Shown here: in pieces, positions 40,573-43,903 of the stretch
How positions within the stretch are numbered: the stretch's first letter is position 1
How the letters are laid out: each line of letters begins with the position of its first letter
NCBI RefSeq assembly: GCF_002911015.1
Contig: NZ_KZ626911.1
Span: forward strand, 1 to 43,903
Direction: 5' to 3'
DNA from: Streptomyces populi
GTDB taxonomy: Bacteria > Actinomycetota > Actinomycetes > Streptomycetales > Streptomycetaceae
DNA length: 43,903 nucleotides
Notes under the pieces: model-generated
Databases searched by the model: none
Told to the model about the DNA's origin: nothing
Seen by the model: only the letters and a program-made list of their open reading frames with translations
Position numbers and translations under genes: made by a program

Positions 40573-41523
40573 CTACGCGTATCTGCGGGCCAGCTCGGCG
40601 ACGGTCTCCGCGATGCGGGCGCGCAGTTCGGGCGGTTCCAGGACCTCGACGGCCGTTCCGAGCCGCAGGAAGTCGTCATGGGCCCGGTCCAGGGATTCCA
40701 CGGGGACGGTGGCACGGATCCAACCGTCCTCGTCCACGGTGCCGTCGGCCGCCACGGCTCGGCCGACGGGACCGTCCGGAAGGGTTCCGGGCGCGATCCG
40801 CACGACCGCTTCGCCCCGGTGCAGCCGCTCGTGGAACTCCCGCTGGTACGCCGTCCAGTACGTCACCAGGTCGAATCCCTCGGGCCGGGTGAACTCCGCG
40901 TCGGACACGTTCAGTTCGAGGATCTGATCCACCCGGAACGTGCGCGGGCCCGGCCCGGCGACGACGTACCAGCGTCCCGCCTTCAGGACGAGTCCGTACG
41001 GTTCCAGACGGCGCTCCACGTCGGTGGGTTCGCGCCAGCGGCGGTAACGGACGTCCAGGACCCGGCCGTTCCAGACCGCGTCGGCGACGGCGGTGAGGTA
41101 CGGGGTCTCGTCGGCGTCCGCGTACCAGCCCGGCGCGTCCAGGTGGAAGCGGCCGCTCACCCGGTCCGCGTGCTCGCGCAGTTCGCGCGGAAGGGCGGCA
41201 CGCACCTTGAGCTGGGCCGCGGCGAGCACGGAGCCCAGTCCGAGTTCGGCGGCGGGTCCGGGCACACCGGCGAGGAACAGCGCCTCGGCCTCCTCGGTGG
41301 TGAGGCCGGTGAGACGGGTGCGGTAGCCGTCGAGCAGCCGGTAGCCGCCCGCGTGCCCCGCGTCGCCGTACAGCGGAACGCCGGCCGCGCTCAGCGCCTC
41401 GACGTCGCGGTACACCGTCCGGACCGACACCTCCAGTTCCTCGGCGAGCTGGGCGGCGGTGAGCCTGCCGCGGGTCTGGAGCAGCAGCAGGATCGAGACG
41501 AGACGGCTGGACTTCACTGACAC
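40573..41523 (-). CDS. WYL-domain HTH transcriptional regulator (YafY type)
   Basis: The product (316 aa) has an N-terminal HTH_11/DeoR-like winged helix (SSRLVSILLLLQTRGRLTAAQLAEELEVSVRTVYRDVEALSAAGVPL, residues 5-52), a WYL domain (about 140-215, with LEPYGLVLKAGRWYVVAG) and the C-terminal WCX extension. WYL proteins sense small or nucleic-acid ligands. The start is GTG 41523 or the in-frame GTG two codons later; both lie in a perfect dyad that overlaps the start, pointing to autorepression. It is divergent from two overlapping hypothetical genes, its likely targets. Confidence 0.9.
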   Translation of the reverse strand: MSVKSSRLVSILLLLQTRGRLTAAQLAEELEVSVRTVYRDVEALSAAGVPLYGDAGHAGGYRLLDGYRTRLTGLTTEEAEALFLAGVPGPAAELGLGSVLAAAQLKVRAALPRELREHADRVSGRFHLDAPGWYADADETPYLTAVADAVWNGRVLDVRYRRWREPTDVERRLEPYGLVLKAGRWYVVAGPGPRTFRVDQILELNVSDAEFTRPEGFDLVTYWTAYQREFHERLHRGEAVVRIAPGTLPDGPVGRAVAADGTVDEDGWIRATVPVESLDRAHDDFLRLGTAVEVLEPPELRARIAETVAELARRYA

Positions 41524-41535
41524 AGGATGTCAGTG
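41515..41535. promoter_or_regulatory. Perfect dyad over the WYL start codon
   Basis: CACTGACA-CAGGA-TGTCAGTG has perfect 8-bp arms. It covers the WYL regulator's start codon and lies 22 bp before the divergent hypothetical gene. For that gene a -10-like TAGCGT (41545-41550) sits 7 bp before the ATG, so its transcript may be leaderless and blocked by a protein on the dyad. Confidence 0.7.
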
Positions 41536-41556
41536 GAGCGGGCCTAGCGTCCTGCC

Positions 41557-42072
41557 ATGACTTCAGCCACCTCCCCGCCTTCCGCTGCCTCCGGGGCCTT
41601 CAAGGAGAAACTCCTGACCGTGCCGCCGCCCATCGAGATCGCGGGACGACGGATCAAGCGGTACCACGTGACCGCGGACCCGGCCGGCATCGAAGCAGAG
41701 ATCGAACGGGCGGCGTACGCGATGCTGCCGCGGCTGCTTCCCGAGCCGGACGGCACCCCGCCCGCCACGTTCACCGTCCTGCACCGGGGCGGCGACGGCA
41801 GCGCCTACCTCAACGCCTACAGCTGGGTCTGGGACAACGTCCTGCACTTCCGGGGCGCCGCCGCGGGCCAGCCGGTGCTCGGCTGCCCCGACCGGGACCC
41901 GGCGAACTTCGTCGTCACGGAACGCCCGTGGATCGGCTGCGTCTGGGAGCTGCCGCCGGTCCTGCACGAGCGGGACGCCTGGGTACGGCATCTGCTCGCC
42001 CCCGAAGTACCCGACCTCGACGCCTACTTGGCCGACTCGCTGCCCGAAGGAACCACGGGGGACCGCGCATGA
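41557..42072 (+). CDS. Hypothetical protein, first gene of a WYL-linked pair
   Basis: The product (171 aa) was not recognised. It has no signal peptide or membrane segment. Visible features are a central TFTVLHRGGDGSAYLNAYSWVWDNVLHFRGAAAG stretch rich in aromatics, and an acidic C-terminus. It appears to be a soluble cytosolic protein. No Shine-Dalgarno sequence is evident, and a -10-like TAGCGT is directly upstream, suggesting leaderless translation. Its TGA overlaps the ATG of the next gene, so the two are co-translated. The dyad in its promoter makes it a probable target of the WYL regulator. Confidence 0.8.
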   Translation: MTSATSPPSAASGAFKEKLLTVPPPIEIAGRRIKRYHVTADPAGIEAEIERAAYAMLPRLLPEPDGTPPATFTVLHRGGDGSAYLNAYSWVWDNVLHFRGAAAGQPVLGCPDRDPANFVVTERPWIGCVWELPPVLHERDAWVRHLLAPEVPDLDAYLADSLPEGTTGDRA

Positions 42073-42560
42073 ACGACGTCCACGACACCACCTCGGCCGC
42101 GCACGGCTTCGACTTCCTCCACGGAGAGTGGGACGTCGCCAACCGCCGCCGTACCGACTTCCTCGACCCGGAGAGCGGCTGGGAGGAGTTCCCCGCGGTC
42201 AGCCGCTGTTGGAGCCTGTTCGGCGGTGCGGCGAACATCGACGAGATCGACGTGCCGGACCAGGGGTGGACGGGGCTGACGCTGCGGCTCTTCGACGTGG
42301 AGACCGAGCGGTGGTCGCTGAACTGGTCGTCCAGCCGCAGCGGCCGGCTGTTCCCGCCCGTGCTCGGGCGGTTCGGACCGGACGGGCGCGGCGAGTTCCA
42401 CGGCGACGACACCCATGACGGGAAGGACGTGCGGGTGCGGTTCGTGTGGTCGGGGATCTCGGAGACGACGGCCCGCTGGGAGCAGGCGTTCTCGCTGGAC
42501 GGGGAGAACACCTGGCTGACCAACTGGACGATGGAGTTCACACGCCGTCGGACGGCCTGA
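42069..42560 (+). CDS. Hypothetical beta-barrel-like protein, second gene of the WYL-linked pair
   Basis: The product (163 aa) has the pattern of a small lipocalin- or DUF1579-like beta-barrel: FDFLHGEWDVANRRR at the start, alternating strands such as GLTLRLFDVETERWSLNWSSS, and an ending ENTWLTNWTMEFTRR. No catalytic signature is seen. The ATG overlaps the preceding stop (ATGA), so the genes are translationally coupled. The fold guess rests on the G-x-W start motif and strand periodicity only. A ligand-binding or small-molecule sensing/detoxifying role is possible but unproven. Confidence 0.75.
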   Translation: MNDVHDTTSAAHGFDFLHGEWDVANRRRTDFLDPESGWEEFPAVSRCWSLFGGAANIDEIDVPDQGWTGLTLRLFDVETERWSLNWSSSRSGRLFPPVLGRFGPDGRGEFHGDDTHDGKDVRVRFVWSGISETTARWEQAFSLDGENTWLTNWTMEFTRRRTA

Positions 42561-42605
42561 CGCCGGGGCGACCGGAGCCGGGGACCGGGCGCCCAGGGCT
42601 CCGGA

Positions 42606-43322
42606 TCAGGCCCTGCGGAAAGCCAGCAGGGTGAAGTCCGGTTCGCGGCGCGGGACATCGGGGCCCGGCAGGGTCTCGACGCGATCGGCCAGCCGGGGTC
42701 CGCCAGCCGCGTAGAGCCGCCCGCTGCGGATGTACTGGGCCACGCGGCGCGGGGTGCTGCCCTGGCCGTGGCCGCGGAAGAGGGCCGTACCGCCCGGGAC
42801 CAGGCCGTGTCCGGCGGCGTACCGGGTGACGCGCTCGGCCGCGTCCTCGGCGTGTCCGGCGCGGCAGTCCGCGGTCAACGCGTCGATGTCGCTGCCGACG
42901 TAGTGGGCCGCGGCCTTGTCGACGGTGGTGACGAACACGCCGCCGGGACGCAGGACGCGCGCGGCCTCGGCGACGACGGGGCGCGCGTCGTCCAGCAGAT
43001 GGAGCAGCCAGACGGCGCTCACGGCGTCGAACAAGCGTTCCGGGAAGGGAAGCCGACGGGCGTCGGCGCGGACGACGGCTCCCGGGACGCGTTCCGCCGC
43101 CCGGCGTGTCATGCCGTGGGCCGCGTCCACTCCCGTCACCCTCAGCCCCGGGCGCCCGGCGGTGATCCTGCTCGTCACGGTGCCGGTGCCGCAGGCCATG
43201 TCGAGCAGGCCCCGGGCTCCCAGGGGGATCAGCGCGAGCACGGCGGCGGCGGCCGCGGCGGCCCGTGGTTCGCCGCCCCGCGTCGCGTCGTACCGGTCGG
43301 CTTCCTTGTCGTAGTCCAGCAC
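42606..43322 (-). CDS. Class I SAM-dependent methyltransferase
   Basis: The product (238 aa) has motif I LLDMACGTGTVTSRI, then GVDAAHGMTRRAAERVPGAVVRADARRLPFPERLFDAVSAVWLLHLL and VLRPGGVFVTTVDKAAAHYVG, as in UbiE/Methyltransf_11 enzymes. The N-terminal YDKEADRYDATRGG is the usual lead-in. GTG 43322 is chosen because it begins 5 bp after the preceding stop. The longer frame would run backward through the dehydratase gene. It is probably co-transcribed with the pterin dehydratase. The methyl acceptor is unknown. Confidence 0.86.
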   Translation of the reverse strand: MLDYDKEADRYDATRGGEPRAAAAAAAVLALIPLGARGLLDMACGTGTVTSRITAGRPGLRVTGVDAAHGMTRRAAERVPGAVVRADARRLPFPERLFDAVSAVWLLHLLDDARPVVAEAARVLRPGGVFVTTVDKAAAHYVGSDIDALTADCRAGHAEDAAERVTRYAAGHGLVPGGTALFRGHGQGSTPRRVAQYIRSGRLYAAGGPRLADRVETLPGPDVPRREPDFTLLAFRRA

Positions 43323-43327
43323 GGGGA

Positions 43328-43633
43328 TCAGCTCGCCCCGTGTCCCGGCGCGAGTTCCTCGACCCTGCGGGCGAGGCCGAAGTCGAGTGCGGTGACGGCG
43401 CCGCCGACGCTGTGGGTGTTCACGGTGAGGGCGATCGTGTTGTAGCCGAGGGTGAGGTCGGAGTGGTGGCCGAGCTCCTCCTGCACCTGGGCGATGTGCA
43501 CGACCATCGCGGTCGCCGCGAAGTGGGTGCCGAGCCGGTAGGTGCGGGCGAGGCGGTCGCCGTCCAGCGACCAGCCGGGCAGCTCCGCCAGCCGTGCCTC
43601 GATCTCCTCGGGCTCCAGCGGTTCGACGGCCAT
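43328..43633 (-). CDS. 4a-hydroxytetrahydrobiopterin (pterin-4a-carbinolamine) dehydratase
   Basis: The product (101 aa) has the usual length of the PCD/DCoH family. It has the conserved core QVQEELGHHSDLTLGYNTIALTVNTHSVGGAVTALDFGLARRVEE, including the paired catalytic His and the later TH. The common HHP is HHS here. It dehydrates 4a-carbinolamine tetrahydropterins formed by aromatic amino-acid hydroxylases. The ATG is preceded by GAAGGGA. It is followed after 5 bp by the methyltransferase gene. No aromatic hydroxylase is in the window. Confidence 0.92.
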   Translation of the reverse strand: MAVEPLEPEEIEARLAELPGWSLDGDRLARTYRLGTHFAATAMVVHIAQVQEELGHHSDLTLGYNTIALTVNTHSVGGAVTALDFGLARRVEELAPGHGAS

Positions 43634-43903
43634 GGGCGTGGTCCCTTCTCGTACGGCGGGTGAGGGGTACGGGGTGGTGCGGCGCCGGGGCGGACCGGCG
43701 GCGGAGGCGACCGGAGCGGGCCTTTCGCCCAGCCTGCCACAGCCGCCACCCCTCGGCAGGGCGCGCGCGGCGAGGCGGCTGACCTGCGGCGGCCGAACGG
43801 GGCGCCCCTCCGGTCGGGGACCGGGACACCTCGCCGGTGACGGACCGCCGCCCGGGGCACGCGCGGAGCGGCCCGCCGGGGCACGGGTACCGGGACGGCC
43901 TGG
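43634..43903. other. Right-end region without a supported gene
   Basis: The last 270 bp are very G/C-rich, with GGAG-type purine patches but no frame with recognisable protein similarity. They probably hold the promoter of the dehydratase operon and possibly an edge of the next gene, which cannot be judged here. Confidence 0.4.

Noticed and set aside
42606..43829. A single 407-codon methyltransferase including a long Arg-rich N-terminus
   Set aside because: The extra N-terminal part is a shadow of the dehydratase gene. The methyltransferase family start is reached at GTG 43322.
1..43903. CRISPR arrays, insertion sequences, prophage or integrase genes
   Set aside because: No regularly spaced repeats, transposase or integrase motifs, or tRNA-linked attachment duplication were found. 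The tRNA-Leu is intact with no repeated 3' end nearby that I could see.

Overview
The window is chromosomal DNA of a Streptomyces-type actinomycete. It has very high G+C with G/C-ending codons, frequent GTG/TTG starts, some apparently leaderless genes, and families typical of the genus: DUF2254, LtrA, FCD-type GntR, CBM2 cellulases controlled by CebR-like boxes, and GH75 chitosanase. No phage, insertion sequence or CRISPR array was seen.

Layout. 1-3.8 kb: the 3' end of a 2'-5' RNA ligase-like gene, an L,D-transpeptidase, a tRNA-Leu(GAG) and a DUF2254 membrane protein. 3.8-20.2 kb: an organic-acid/CoA island. It holds an aldehyde dehydrogenase, a paralogous sucC-sucD pair, a divergent Frc-type (formyl-CoA/oxalate) CoA transferase, a fused NDP-forming acyl-CoA synthetase, two OxlT-family MFS carriers (one with an overlapping 44-residue 'small subunit' gene), an FCD-type GntR regulator, a stand-alone FabH, a PanE-like reductase and the formate dehydrogenase accessory protein FdhD. 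A gene fragment and LtrA sit inside this island. 20.3-29.5 kb: an isochorismatase-fold protein lacking the nucleophile Cys, a secreted sialidase, a BASS-type transporter divergent from a LysR regulator, a long-chain acyl-CoA synthetase whose 3' end carries 39-bp tandem repeats, an aldo/keto reductase and a secreted GH75 chitosanase. 29.5-31.3 kb: an SDR and a methyltransferase with a His-rich N-terminus. 31.5-39.1 kb: a cellulolytic cluster of GH5, GH48 and GH74 enzymes, all with CBM2. 39.3-43.6 kb: a Ser/Gly-rich single-membrane-segment protein, a small lipoprotein, a WYL regulator divergent from two coupled hypothetical genes, a methyltransferase and a pterin carbinolamine dehydratase.

How the genes may work together. 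The island reads as an oxalate (or related small dicarboxylate) uptake and activation module. OxlT carriers would import, Frc would load CoA, SucCD or the NDP-forming synthetase could supply or recover the CoA donor, and the PanE-like enzyme is a candidate oxalyl-CoA reductase giving glyoxylate. FdhD would support formate oxidation. No oxalyl-CoA decarboxylase lies in the window. A 14-bp motif, YGTMGACYGTAKGC, occurs in the sucC/frc divergent promoter, upstream of the second OxlT carrier, and upstream of the GntR gene, which suggests one regulon. This is an inference from sequence. In the cellulase cluster, one perfect and one near-perfect CebR-type palindrome sit in the GH5/GH48 divergent promoter, consistent with induction by cello-oligosaccharides.
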